From JAJPHF01 sp035293805 (GTDB lineage: Bacteria; Chloroflexota; UBA6077; JAJPHF01): a stretch of DNA of 64,000 bases. Each line of letters begins with the position of its first letter. Within the stretch, counting starts at the first letter, position 1. The stretch lies in NCBI GenBank assembly GCA_035293805.1, contig DATGMD010000031.1, forward strand, positions 1 through 64,000, read 5' to 3'. Position numbers and translations under genes: made by a program. The notes beneath the pieces were generated by a model. The model saw nothing but the letters and a program-made list of their open reading frames with translations. It did not search any database and was not told the origin of the DNA. Positions 14,710-23,152 of the stretch are shown here, one piece after another.

Positions 14710-16065
14710 TCACCTCCCGGGGATCGACTTGCCATTCACCAGAGCCGCCGGCTGAGCAGTCGGGGACTCCACTCGGACCCGCCACAGCCCGAAGCCGATG
14801 ATTCGCGCGGGTAGGTCGCGGAGGATCGGCACGCGCTGCACCCACGACGGGACCGCGGCGCCGCCCTGGGCCGCGGTGGCGAGGACGCGGCGCTGCACGA
14901 AGTTCTGCAGCGTCTGAATCACGAGCGTGGGCAACTCGCGCTCCAGCTGGATGCGGACGAGCGGCGCGGTACCCACGTGGCCAGCGCGCAGCGGGCCTGC
15001 CAGCAGGTTCGCGGCCACCACGGCGTCCTGGATCGCGTAGTTGATGCCCACGCCGCCAACCGGCGACATGACGTGCGCCGCGTCGCCGATCAACAGCAGG
15101 CCGGGCCGATACCAGCGCCGCACGCGGCTTGCTTCCACGGACAGCAGCGACACCTGGCGCCAATCGGTGAGCCCGCTCGTGATGCTCTCGCCTAGCTCGG
15201 GGACGAGCGCACACAGCTCCGCCTTGAAGGCGTTGAGCCCGGCCGCGCGCAGGCGCTGGTAGCTGCCCTTCGGAAACACCCAGCCAAGCTGCCAGGCGTC
15301 GTGGCGCGGCAGGATCGCCAGGATGTGCCCGTGTCCCACGCGCCCCAGGCCCAGCTCGGGCGGGGTCGCGCTCCGCGGCACGCGAAACCACAGCACGTCG
15401 ATCGCCTGCGCGAACCGCTCGGGCTCTATGCCGGCCAGGCGGCGCACGGTGGAGAAACGGCCGTCCGCGCCGACGGTTAGCGCGGCGCGCAGCTCGTGCG
15501 GCGCCCGGTCCACCTCGTAGCGCACACCGCGCACGACGCCGTCTGCCACGATCAGCTCGCGGACCGTGGCGCCGAGCCGCAGGTCGAAGCCTGCATAGCG
15601 CCGCGCCTCCTCGACCACGAGGGGGAGAAACTCGGCCTGCGGCAGGAGCGCCACGAAGGGAAACGGCGTCGGCAAGCGGCTGAAGTCGGCGGTGAAGACC
15701 GTGCGGCCGTCGATGGTGAGAGTCGCCTGCCGTAGCTCGGCGTGCGGCAAGGCCAGCACGCGGTCCGCCAGCCCGATCTGGTCGAGTATCTCCAGCACCG
15801 ACGGGTGGAGGGTGTCGCCGCGGAAGTCGCGGTCGAAGTCGTGGTGCTGCTCCAGCAGGGTGACACGGACCCCCTGGCGCGCGAGCAACAGCGCCAGCAG
15901 CGCGCCGGCTGGTCCGCCGCCGACCACGCAGCAGCCGGTGTGAGACGTCTCGACGTGGGCCGCCGGGGCGATTCCGCTGCCGATCGGATGGTCGGGCGCT
16001 GGCTCACCAATGGCCGCGCGGGCGCCCGCGCGCTCGGCTCCCGCCTCGGGTTGCTCGCGTGCCAT
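14710..16065 (-). CDS. FAD-dependent monooxygenase (PHBH/UbiH family)
   Basis: A 451-residue flavoprotein. ATG 16065 follows GGGAGGG; the longer reading frame to 16254 is not needed. After about 35 variable residues comes the Rossmann motif CCVVGGGPAGALLALLLARQ (GxGxxG), the DG motif VGADGRFSTVRRLAG (about residues 200-215) and the GD motif LLLIGDAAHVMSPVGGVGIN (about 335-355) followed by YAIQDAVVAANLLAG. These are the three hallmarks of class A aromatic hydroxylases. Its C-terminal helices (LQNFVQRRVLA) are typical of the UbiH/geranylgeranyl reductase-like branch. It is translationally coupled to the diiron oxidase downstream. Confidence 0.9.
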   Translation of the reverse strand: MAREQPEAGAERAGARAAIGEPAPDHPIGSGIAPAAHVETSHTGCCVVGGGPAGALLALLLARQGVRVTLLEQHHDFDRDFRGDTLHPSVLEILDQIGLADRVLALPHAELRQATLTIDGRTVFTADFSRLPTPFPFVALLPQAEFLPLVVEEARRYAGFDLRLGATVRELIVADGVVRGVRYEVDRAPHELRAALTVGADGRFSTVRRLAGIEPERFAQAIDVLWFRVPRSATPPELGLGRVGHGHILAILPRHDAWQLGWVFPKGSYQRLRAAGLNAFKAELCALVPELGESITSGLTDWRQVSLLSVEASRVRRWYRPGLLLIGDAAHVMSPVGGVGINYAIQDAVVAANLLAGPLRAGHVGTAPLVRIQLERELPTLVIQTLQNFVQRRVLATAAQGGAAVPSWVQRVPILRDLPARIIGFGLWRVRVESPTAQPAALVNGKSIPGR

Positions 16066-16283
16066 CGGCCCTCCCGCGCCCCGCCGACGCGGGCGCGCTC
16101 TGCCTGATGTTAGCACGCGGCGCGCCCGCGGGCGGGCCAGCCCCGCTCCCGGCAGCTGCAGGGCGAAGACGCTGTTCCGAGGATCGGCGATCGGCGCGCC
16201 GCGGGTGATCGGGGCGAGCCAGGCACGAAGGATGCGTAAGAGCGGGAGACACATAAGCCATCTCGCATTGCCGCGAGGGGCAT

Positions 16284-16502
16284 ATGAGCAATGTAAGTGA
16301 GTATCTGCGGGGATTGCCCCCCGCCCAACAGCGACAAGTCAGGGAGCGGGTCACGGCCGCGGTGCTGGCCGTCGAGCTGTGTCGGCGGTGTGTGGAATCG
16401 CCGGGCGCGCAGTCCGACACCGTGTCCCAGTTCCGGCAATACCTGCGCCAGGCGGTGCAGGCCCTCCAGACCGTCGACAGGGGGCTGCCGGAGGATGCCT
16501 GA
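16284..16502 (+). CDS. Small hypothetical helical protein
   Basis: A 72-residue protein, ATG 16284 with GAGGGG just upstream. The sequence is mostly helical (QRQVRERVTAAVLAVELCRR, then VSQFRQYLRQAVQALQTVDR). It has two Cys in CRRC. It is encoded divergently from the FAD monooxygenase and convergent with the receiver gene. No family recognised. Confidence 0.55.
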   Translation: MSNVSEYLRGLPPAQQRQVRERVTAAVLAVELCRRCVESPGAQSDTVSQFRQYLRQAVQALQTVDRGLPEDA

Positions 16503-16549
16503 GGGCGCTCGCACTCGGTGCGCGGCCGCCTCCGGCCGGCACGGGCCCG

Positions 16550-16942
16550 CTAACGTCCCGGCGGTGCGCAGTAGCGCTCCACCAGCGCTAGCAGCTCGCC
16601 GACGTCGAACGGCTTGCCGAGCGTCGCCACGGCGCCCAGCGCGGCGCCCTCGCTGCGCGCGTGAGGGTCTGCGCTCAGCGCGATGATCGGCAGGTCGGGC
16701 CGGGCGGTCAGCGCGTGCTGCAGCACGCGCCCGCCGGGAATCCCCGGCAGCATCATGTCGAGGAGGACCAGCTCGAAGCGCTCAGCCGCGTCGTGGCGGT
16801 CGCTCAACCAGGCGAGCGCGGCGGCCCCGTCGCGGGCCAGGGCGACAGCGTAACCCTCGTCGCGCAAGAGCGCCACCAGCAAGTCGGCCACCGCCGGCTC
16901 GTCCTCGACGACCAGGATCCGGTAGGACCGGGCAGGGGTCAC
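16550..16942 (-). CDS. Stand-alone response regulator receiver protein
   Basis: A 130-residue CheY-like protein starting at the GTG at 16942. It begins YRILVVEDEPAVADLLVALL (acidic EDE pocket), has the phosphoacceptor Asp in FELVLLDMMLPGIPGG (about residue 60), the Thr/Ser position in IIALSADP and the conserved Lys in ATLGKPFDVGELL. It has no output domain, so it should act by protein contact or phosphorelay. No histidine kinase is nearby. The open frame extends upstream to 17167, but that segment is low complexity and is excluded. Confidence 0.85.
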   Translation of the reverse strand: MTPARSYRILVVEDEPAVADLLVALLRDEGYAVALARDGAAALAWLSDRHDAAERFELVLLDMMLPGIPGGRVLQHALTARPDLPIIALSADPHARSEGAALGAVATLGKPFDVGELLALVERYCAPPGR

Positions 16943-17221
16943 GGCGCTGCTCTCCCGCGGACTCGGACAACGGAATAACCGGCTGGCCTGCACGAACTGT
17001 GCCCGGCGCGGTTGACGCACGGCCGCCTTGCGCCCAATCGCAACCATCAGGCGCGCGTCTGGCGCCGAGAGCGGGAGACCGGGCCGGGCCCGCCTGGGAC
17101 TGGCAGCCCTCTGGCCGCCGGGGCAACGGCCAATCGGCACACGGGCCGCCAGGGCCTTACGATACACCGTGGCGCACGGCGCTCCGCGGTAGTAGGGGCC
17201 ACCAGGATAGGTCGAGCCTGT

Positions 17222-18502
17222 CTAGCAAATGGCGTCAGCCGGGACCAACGGCTCCACGGGCGCCGGGAAGCGGTCCGCCAGGCGCTGCACCTCGGCGCGG
17301 CAGCGCGCCACGTTCGCCTCGTCGGGCTGCGTGATCGCCGCCACGAGCAGGCCCGCGATCGTGTCCATCTCCGCCTCGCCCATGCCGCGCGTCGTGAGGG
17401 CCGGCGTGCCGAGGCGCAGGCCGCTGGTCTGCATCGGCTTGCGCGTGTCATACGGAATCATGTTCATGTTGGTGACGATGCCCGCCGCCTCGCAGCGCAC
17501 CGCTGCCTCCTTGCCGGTGACGTCCACGGGCGTCAGGTCGACCAGCACGAGGTGGTTGTCGGTGCCGCCCGAGACGAGCCGTAGACCGCGCTCGGCGAGC
17601 CCGGCTGCCAGCGCCTGGGCGTTCCGCACCACTTGCTGCTGGTAGGCGCGGTACTCGGGGGTCATCGCCTCGCGCAGCGCGACCGCCTTGGCGGCCGTCA
17701 CGTGGTCGAGCGGGCCGCCCTGCATGCCCGGGAAGACGGCGCTGTCCACCTTGCGCGCGTACTCGGCGCGGCAGAGGATCATGCCGCCGCGCGGGCCGCG
17801 CAGCGTCTTGTGCGTGGTCAGCGTGACGACCTCCGCGTACGGCACAGGGCTCGGGTGGACGCCCGCGGCCACGAGGCCGGCGATGTGCGCCATGTCGACG
17901 AGCAGGTAGGCGCCGACCTCGTCGGCGATGCTGCGGAAGGCCGGGAAGTCGATGATGCGGGGATATGCCGTCGCGCCGGCCACGATCATCCGCGGCCGCT
18001 CGCGGAGCGCGATCTCCCGCACCTGGTCGTAGTCGATGCGCTCCGTGTCGCGGCGCACACCGTAGTGAACGAAGTGGAACAGCTTGCCCGAGAAGTTGAC
18101 CGGGCTGCCGTGCGTCAGGTGGCCGCCCTGGGACAGCTCCATGCCGAGGATCGTGCTGCCCGGGTCCAGCAGGGCGAGGTAGGCGGCCATGTTGGCGGGC
18201 GAGCCGGCGTGGGGCTGCACGTTTGCGTGGTCGGCACCGAACAGCTCCTTGGCGCGGGCGATGGCGAGCGCCTCCACGTCGTCGATGTAGCTGTTGCCCT
18301 GGTAATACCGCTTGCCCGGATAGCCCTCGGAGTACTTGTTCGTCAGGACCGAGGCCATCGCCTGGCGCACGGCCACCGACGCGTAGTTCTCCGACGCGAT
18401 CATCGGCAGCGTGTCCTGCTGACGGGCCGTCTCGGCCGCCAGGATGCGCGCCACCTCCGGGTCGACTGCCGCTACGTCCCGCGTCTCCGCTCGTACCGCC
18501 AC
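17222..18502 (-). CDS. glyA: Serine hydroxymethyltransferase
   Basis: A 426-residue PLP enzyme, normal length. It has MIASENYAS near residue 34, KYSEGYPGKRYYQGN (about 56-70), the PLP-binding Lys in TLTTHKTLRGPRGGM (Lys about 232), and the ITTN-like C-terminal SGLRLGTPALTTRGM. It interconverts serine plus tetrahydrofolate with glycine plus methylene-THF in one-carbon metabolism. It is a single-gene unit: the downstream space to the receiver gene is about 280 bases with no signal seen, and a long palindrome lies upstream at 18643-18680. Confidence 0.97.
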   Translation of the reverse strand: MAVRAETRDVAAVDPEVARILAAETARQQDTLPMIASENYASVAVRQAMASVLTNKYSEGYPGKRYYQGNSYIDDVEALAIARAKELFGADHANVQPHAGSPANMAAYLALLDPGSTILGMELSQGGHLTHGSPVNFSGKLFHFVHYGVRRDTERIDYDQVREIALRERPRMIVAGATAYPRIIDFPAFRSIADEVGAYLLVDMAHIAGLVAAGVHPSPVPYAEVVTLTTHKTLRGPRGGMILCRAEYARKVDSAVFPGMQGGPLDHVTAAKAVALREAMTPEYRAYQQQVVRNAQALAAGLAERGLRLVSGGTDNHLVLVDLTPVDVTGKEAAVRCEAAGIVTNMNMIPYDTRKPMQTSGLRLGTPALTTRGMGEAEMDTIAGLLVAAITQPDEANVARCRAEVQRLADRFPAPVEPLVPADAIC

Positions 18503-18642
18503 GGGTCTCTCCCTTCGCCTCGGGCCGCCCCGGGGCCCTGCCCCGCCCGCTCCGCCGCGCGGGCCGGGCGCGCATCACGCCACGGCCCGTTACTGTCAGT
18601 ATACCGGCCGCTCCTAAATACACGCGAGTCGGTGCCCACGTG

Positions 18643-18680
18643 ACCAGGTGGGTATCGCCCGCGGGCGATACCCACCTGGT
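18643..18680. repeat. 38-bp perfect palindrome between glyA and the surface-protein gene
   Basis: The 19-base left arm ACCAGGTGGGTATCGCCCG (18643-18661, reading across the centre) is followed by its exact reverse complement, ending at 18680, with no loop. It lies 23 bases beyond the stop of the minus-strand surface protein and about 140 bases before glyA. It could be that gene's transcription terminator (no U-tract) or a dyad operator for glyA; it is longer than needed for either. Confidence 0.55.
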
Positions 18681-18702
18681 GGCGCGCAGGACGCGCGGCG
18701 AG

Positions 18703-20478
18703 CTAGCTGGACCGGCGGCGCAGGGCGCGCGCGGCGCCGATCAGCGCGAGGGCGGCCAGGCCGCCGCCGACCAGCAGCACGCTGTCGGCCTCGGGGATGA
18801 TCGGCACCCCGCCCGGCGGGAGGCGCAGCGGCGCGCCCGAGGGGCCTCCCGCGGCCAGCGCGCTCGGCGGCGGTGGCGGCAGCGGCGGCTGCAGTCCCGG
18901 CGGCGGAGGCGGCGGTGGCGGGAGCAGCGGGGGCGGCGGGAAGGGTGGCGGCACCTGCGGCCCGGGCGGGAACGGCGGCACCGGTGGCACCGGCGGCACC
19001 GGCGGCACGGGCACGCCGCCGCAGACGAGGGTGCCCTGCGCCAGCGTAATCACCTGGCCGCCCACCGGGTTGTTCGCGGTGAGCGTGACCAGGCCCGCCG
19101 TGGCCGGCACGCCGGTGAGCGTGGTGTTGATCGTCACGGGCGCCCCCACCGGGCCCGTGCCCGCGGGCGTGCCGATCGCGGTCACGTTGCCAGTGGTCGT
19201 CGGGATGCTGAGGGTCGGCGTCGAGCCGGGCAGGAGGCCGACGATCGTCGCCGTCACCGTGAACGTGTTGTTCGCCGTCGGCGTCAGCGTCACGGTGCCG
19301 CTCACCCCGGTGCCGTTTAGCGGCGTCAGGTTGGCGGTGATCGTCGTGCAGCCCACCGGTACGCCGCCGCCACCGCCCGTCAGCGTGCCGAGGGCGACGA
19401 GCTGCCCGGCGACGGGCGTGTTCACCGTCACGGCCACCAGGCCGTTCGCCAGCGGCACACCCGTGAGCGTCTGCGTGATCGTCAGCGGCACGCCCGCTGT
19501 CGCCGCCGGGCCGACGGCCGTGACCACGGCGCCAGTCGTGGGGATGATGAGGGTGGGGACCTGGCCGGCGGTGAGGCCGTTCAGGGTCGCCGTCACCGTG
19601 AAGGTGTTGTTCGTCGGCACGCCCAGGGTCACCGTGCCGCTCACGGGACTACCGTTCTGCGCCGTCAGCGTCGCGGTGGCCGACGTCGTGGTGCCGGTCG
19701 GCGTCACGCCGCAGGAGATCGTGCCCTGGCTGGCGAGCTGCCCGGGCCCGGGCGTGTTCACCGTCACCAGCACCAGCCCGTTCGCCACGGGCACGCCGGT
19801 GAGCGTCTGGGTGATCGTCACGGGCGCGTTCCCGGTGGCCGCAGTGCCCGTGGTGGTGAGCGGCCCGGTGGTTGCGGGGATGATGAGGGTGGGGATCTGG
19901 CCGGCGGTGAGGCCGTTCAGAGTCGCTGTCACCGTGAAGGTGTTGTTCGTCGGCGCCCCGAGGGTGACCGTGCCCGTCACGGCCGTGCCGTTCTGCGCCG
20001 TGAGCGTGGCGGTCCCGGTCGTCGTGCAGGCGTTCGTGCCGGTGGTGCTGCCGCTACAGGACAACGTGCCCTGCGCGACCACCTGGCTCGCGCCGCCGAC
20101 CGGGTTGTTCGCGGACACCGTAACCGTGCCGTTCGTGACAGGGATGCCGGTAAGCGTCGTGTTGATGGTCACCGGAGTCCCGAGCGCCGCGGCTGTACCC
20201 GTCGTCGTGACGTTGCCGGCGGTCGTCGGGATCGTGAGGGTCGGGACCTGCCCCGGGAGCAGGCCGCTGATGGTGGCGGTCACGGTGAAGGTGCCGTTCG
20301 TGGACGGCCCCAGCGTGACGGTCCCGCTGACTGACGTCCCCTGGGGCACCAGGCTCACGGTGGTCGAGCCGGCGCAGCCCTGCGCGCCCGCGGTGTCCGG
20401 TCGGGCGAGCAGCAGGACGAGTGGCACCAGCAGCGCCAAAGTAAGCAGGCCACGCCAGCGCCTCCCGCCATATCCCAT
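18703..20478 (-). CDS. Repeat-built surface protein with PEP-CTERM-like sorting tail
   Basis: A 591-residue exported protein with signal peptide (LLTLALLVPLVLLLARPDTAGA). Four tandem modules of about 110-120 residues follow (about residues 34-150, 152-265, 267-375, 378-490). Each contains xGTVTLGxxTNxTFTVTA, then PTLxIPTTxGxVTxxGTAA, then PVTIxxTLTGxPxxNGxVxVTxNxP, and a Cys near the end. Next is a Pro-rich linker (PPVPPVPPVPPFPPG, then PPPPPPPPG), then the tail PIIPEADSVLLVGGGLAALA with a hydrophobic helix and a final RALRRRSS. The PEADS-helix-Arg tail matches the PEP-CTERM/exosortase layout, with PEADS as the usual Chloroflexota variant. Probably anchored at the cell surface or in an extracellular matrix. 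Confidence 0.82.
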   Translation of the reverse strand: MGYGGRRWRGLLTLALLVPLVLLLARPDTAGAQGCAGSTTVSLVPQGTSVSGTVTLGPSTNGTFTVTATISGLLPGQVPTLTIPTTAGNVTTTGTAAALGTPVTINTTLTGIPVTNGTVTVSANNPVGGASQVVAQGTLSCSGSTTGTNACTTTGTATLTAQNGTAVTGTVTLGAPTNNTFTVTATLNGLTAGQIPTLIIPATTGPLTTTGTAATGNAPVTITQTLTGVPVANGLVLVTVNTPGPGQLASQGTISCGVTPTGTTTSATATLTAQNGSPVSGTVTLGVPTNNTFTVTATLNGLTAGQVPTLIIPTTGAVVTAVGPAATAGVPLTITQTLTGVPLANGLVAVTVNTPVAGQLVALGTLTGGGGGVPVGCTTITANLTPLNGTGVSGTVTLTPTANNTFTVTATIVGLLPGSTPTLSIPTTTGNVTAIGTPAGTGPVGAPVTINTTLTGVPATAGLVTLTANNPVGGQVITLAQGTLVCGGVPVPPVPPVPPVPPFPPGPQVPPPFPPPPLLPPPPPPPPGLQPPLPPPPPSALAAGGPSGAPLRLPPGGVPIIPEADSVLLVGGGLAALALIGAARALRRRSS

Positions 20479-20664
20479 ATCATGCCTCCTTAAATCCGTA
20501 ATCCCTGCGAGTTGCTAAGGCGCGATCGCCGTGCTCGATCGCGACCCATCACACGACGATGGATGCTACAATCCTCGACGCCATCCCTTAAAGGGTTAGC
20601 TAGTCACGTTCGCGTGACGATGAAGTGGCAAATCCCACCGCCTTCTGCCGTGAACCCAAAACTT

Positions 20665-20701
20665 TGGTTGACATAGTGCGCGTTCTGGTTGACATAGCGC
20701 G
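20665..20701 (+). promoter_or_regulatory. Tandem 16-bp direct repeat before the peptidase gene
   Basis: TGGTTGACATAGTGCG (20665-20680) and TGGTTGACATAGCGCG (20686-20701) differ by one base and are phased 21 bases apart, two helical turns. Both contain TTGACA, which could be -35 boxes, but no strong -10 follows. They lie 37 bases before the peptidase start and look like tandem activator or repressor sites. The remainder of 20479-20737 shows no gene. Confidence 0.5.
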
Positions 20702-20737
20702 GCCCGGCGCCCGCTAACCGGCGCGGAGACGTGAAGC

Positions 20738-22063
20738 GTGGCTCTGGTGGTTTACCGTGCCGATGCGCCCGCGGCGCCCGCGCGCACCGCACCGCCGGCC
20801 GCCCGCGTGCTGCGCGAGCGCCTGGTCGAGACGTTCGAGCGCCACGTGCGCGTCGACAGCGCGTCCGATCGCGGTGCCGCCACGCTGCCCACGACGGCGA
20901 TGCAGCGCGCCTTCGCCGCGGTGCTCGCCGACGACCTCCGGGGCCTGGGCTGCGCGGACGTGTCGGTGGACGCCTGGGCGAACGTGGCCGGGCGCCTGTC
21001 GGGCCGTGTGCCGGGCCGTCCGGTCCTCCTCTCCGCGCACCTCGACGTGGTGGACGCCGCGCCGTGTACGGGTGTCGTGCCGGTGCGCCATCAGTACGCG
21101 GGGGGCGACCTGGTGGTGAGCGTCGAGCGGGGGCTGGTCATCCCGGCCGAGCGCCTCGCGGCCTACGTCGGCGACCTGCTCGTCACCAGCGACGGCCGCA
21201 CCCTGCTCGGCGCAGACGACAAGCTGGGTATCGCCGAGGTGCTCCACGCCGTACGCGCGCTCGTCGTGCAGGACGTGCCCCATCCCGACGTGTACGTCGC
21301 CTTCTATGCCGACGAGGAGACTGGCCTGCACGGCGCCAAGCACTTCGACCTGGCGGGGCTGCTCGGCGCCGTGCCGCTGCCAGACGTGCTCGCCATCGAG
21401 ACCGAGATTCCCGAGGCAGGGAAGATCCTCATCGAGACGTACAACGCCGACGCCGTGACGATCACCGTGGAGGGCCAGAGCAAGCACCCCGCGATCGAGC
21501 CCGAGCGCATCGTCAACCCCAGCCTGCTCGTGGCGGAGATCGTCCAGGCGCTGCAAGCCTACCGCCCGCGTGCGGCGGGGGCGGCGGCCTACTTGCTGGT
21601 GACCGACACCCGCGCCGACCAGAGCCGTGGCATGGTGCGGCTCATCGCCCGCGCCTTCGACCTGGCCGACCTGGAGCGGCTGCACGCTGCGATCCCGCCG
21701 CTCGTGCGCGCGGTGCTCGAGCGCCACTACGCGGCCTATCCCGACCAGCTCGCGCGCGTCGATGCCCTCTGGCGCGCCGAGGTGGTGCGCGAGTATCGCA
21801 ATCCCCGCCTCGACCCCGACGACCCGCGCGTGCGGCTGGTGGCCAAGGCAGGGCGGGCGGCCGGGTTGCACGTGGAGACAGTGCGCCTGGGCGGCGGCGT
21901 GGACGGCAGCGCGCTCGCGGAGCGCGGGCTGCAGGTGGTGACCGTAGGCAATGGCAGCACCTTCAGCCACAGCCTGCTGGAGTTGGCGTCGATCGACAAG
22001 GCCCACCAGGTCACCGCCCAGCTCTTCTACGCGGTCCAGCTCGCGTGCAGGCCAACCCGGTAG
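20738..22063 (+). CDS. pepT: Peptidase T-like M20 aminopeptidase
   Basis: A 441-residue zinc exopeptidase. Metal and catalytic motifs in order: LLSAHLDVVDAAP (His, Asp; about residue 95), YAGGDLVVSVERG, the family-typical LLVTSDGRTLLGADDKLGIAEVLHAV (parts: DGRTLLGADDK, bridging Asp about 170), FYADEETGLHGAK (catalytic Glu/Glu), VEGQSKHPAIEP, and SHSLLELASI near the C-terminus. The TLLGADDK and GGD segments point to the M20B peptidase T group, which removes N-terminal residues from tripeptides. The start at 20738 is GTG. It is longer in the middle (about 300-360) than the E. coli enzyme, so the exact peptide preference is uncertain. Confidence 0.85.
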   Translation: MALVVYRADAPAAPARTAPPAARVLRERLVETFERHVRVDSASDRGAATLPTTAMQRAFAAVLADDLRGLGCADVSVDAWANVAGRLSGRVPGRPVLLSAHLDVVDAAPCTGVVPVRHQYAGGDLVVSVERGLVIPAERLAAYVGDLLVTSDGRTLLGADDKLGIAEVLHAVRALVVQDVPHPDVYVAFYADEETGLHGAKHFDLAGLLGAVPLPDVLAIETEIPEAGKILIETYNADAVTITVEGQSKHPAIEPERIVNPSLLVAEIVQALQAYRPRAAGAAAYLLVTDTRADQSRGMVRLIARAFDLADLERLHAAIPPLVRAVLERHYAAYPDQLARVDALWRAEVVREYRNPRLDPDDPRVRLVAKAGRAAGLHVETVRLGGGVDGSALAERGLQVVTVGNGSTFSHSLLELASIDKAHQVTAQLFYAVQLACRPTR

Positions 22064-22221
22064 GCCGCCAGCCGGGGAGCGCGGCCGTCCCGGCCGCCTG
22101 GTGCGCTGACGCGGCCCTTGTCGGCGAAGCGCCCGCGCGCCCAGCCTCCCCTGCCCTTCGCCCGACGGCTTGCCTGATCCGGCGCTAAGCGGCTGGCCCG
22201 GTTCCAGTACACTTGCGGTCC

Positions 22222-22274
22222 CCGCCGTGAACGGCGGGCCATGCGACCAGACGCCGGCCCGCCGTTCACGGCGG
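22222..22274. terminator. Hairpin between convergent pepT and SDR genes
   Basis: Perfect 19-bp arms CCGCCGTGAACGGCGGGCC (22222-22240) and its complement (22256-22274) around a 15-base loop. It lies between the stops of the plus-strand peptidase (22063) and the minus-strand SDR (22304). Likely a bidirectional transcription stop; no U-tract. Confidence 0.55.
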
Positions 22275-22303
22275 CAAGGTTTACGACGACCGCGGTCCGC
22301 TGC

Positions 22304-23137
22304 TTAGGACGCGGCCCGCGCGCTCGCGCCGGGCGGCTGGAGCAAGCGCAGGAAGCCGTCCGGGTCCTGCGCGCGGCGCACGACCAGCTCGGCGTGCGCC
22401 GGATCGGTGTAGATCAGAAACCGCTCGGCCTCGATCCCCTGGGCGACGATCTCGCCCACCGCGTCCGGCGCCATCGGCGTGATGGTCAACAGTGCCTGCG
22501 AGGCCGCCGTGTCGGCCGCCAGCTCGGCTGGCGTGAGGCCCACGACGCGCCCGGTTTCGGACAGGTTCGTGTCAACCGCCGCGGGGCAGACGACGGAGAC
22601 GCCGATGCCGCGCGGACGGGCGTAGATCGCCAGCGCCTCCGACAGGCCCACCACGGCGAACTTCGACGCCACGTAGGGCGCGCCGGGGCCGGTGAGCGCG
22701 TAGAGGCCGCCCATCGACGCCGTGTTCACGACGTAGCCGCTGCCGCGCGCCAGCATGTGCGGCAAGAAGGCGTGGAGGCCACGCACCACGCCGAAGACGT
22801 TGACGTCGAACTGCCACTGCCAGTCGGCGACGGCGATCTGCTCCAGCGCGCCGCAGAGCACCACGCCGGCGTTGTTCATGAGCACGTCGACGTGCTCCAT
22901 CTCCGCGATCGCCAGCCGCGCGAGCCGCGCCACGTCGTCGTCGCGCGTCACGTCGCAGCGCACGGCGAGCGCCCGCCGCCCCAGCGCCTCGACGGCGGCG
23001 CGCGCCTCGACCAGCCGCGCCTCGTGGATGTCGGCAAGCACGAGGTCGGCGCCACGCCGCGCCAGCGCCAGAGCGGTGGCGCGTCCAATGCCACTAGCCC
23101 CGCCGGTGATGACCGCTACTTTGTCCGCGAGGTCCAT
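22304..23137 (-). CDS. SDR family NAD(P)-dependent oxidoreductase
   Basis: A 277-residue classical short-chain dehydrogenase. The N-terminal VAVITGGASGIGRATALALA has the TGxxxGxG cofactor motif, LVLADI has the acidic residue at the end of beta-2 favouring NAD, and CDV plus NNAGVV (NNAG), the catalytic Ser in NTASMGG and YVASK (Y-x-x-x-K) follow. GGAGAGAGA precedes the ATG. It is 15 bases downstream of the LLM oxidoreductase gene in the same operon. The substrate alcohol/ketone is not determinable. Confidence 0.92.
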   Translation of the reverse strand: MDLADKVAVITGGASGIGRATALALARRGADLVLADIHEARLVEARAAVEALGRRALAVRCDVTRDDDVARLARLAIAEMEHVDVLMNNAGVVLCGALEQIAVADWQWQFDVNVFGVVRGLHAFLPHMLARGSGYVVNTASMGGLYALTGPGAPYVASKFAVVGLSEALAIYARPRGIGVSVVCPAAVDTNLSETGRVVGLTPAELAADTAASQALLTITPMAPDAVGEIVAQGIEAERFLIYTDPAHAELVVRRAQDPDGFLRLLQPPGASARAAS

Positions 23138-23152
23138 TCTCTCTCCAGGCAG

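Noticed and set aside
18797..20518. 573-codon antisense frame across the surface protein
   Set aside because: Mirror of the repeat modules; lacks a signal peptide logic and ribosome-binding site, while the minus strand has a signal peptide and sorting tail.
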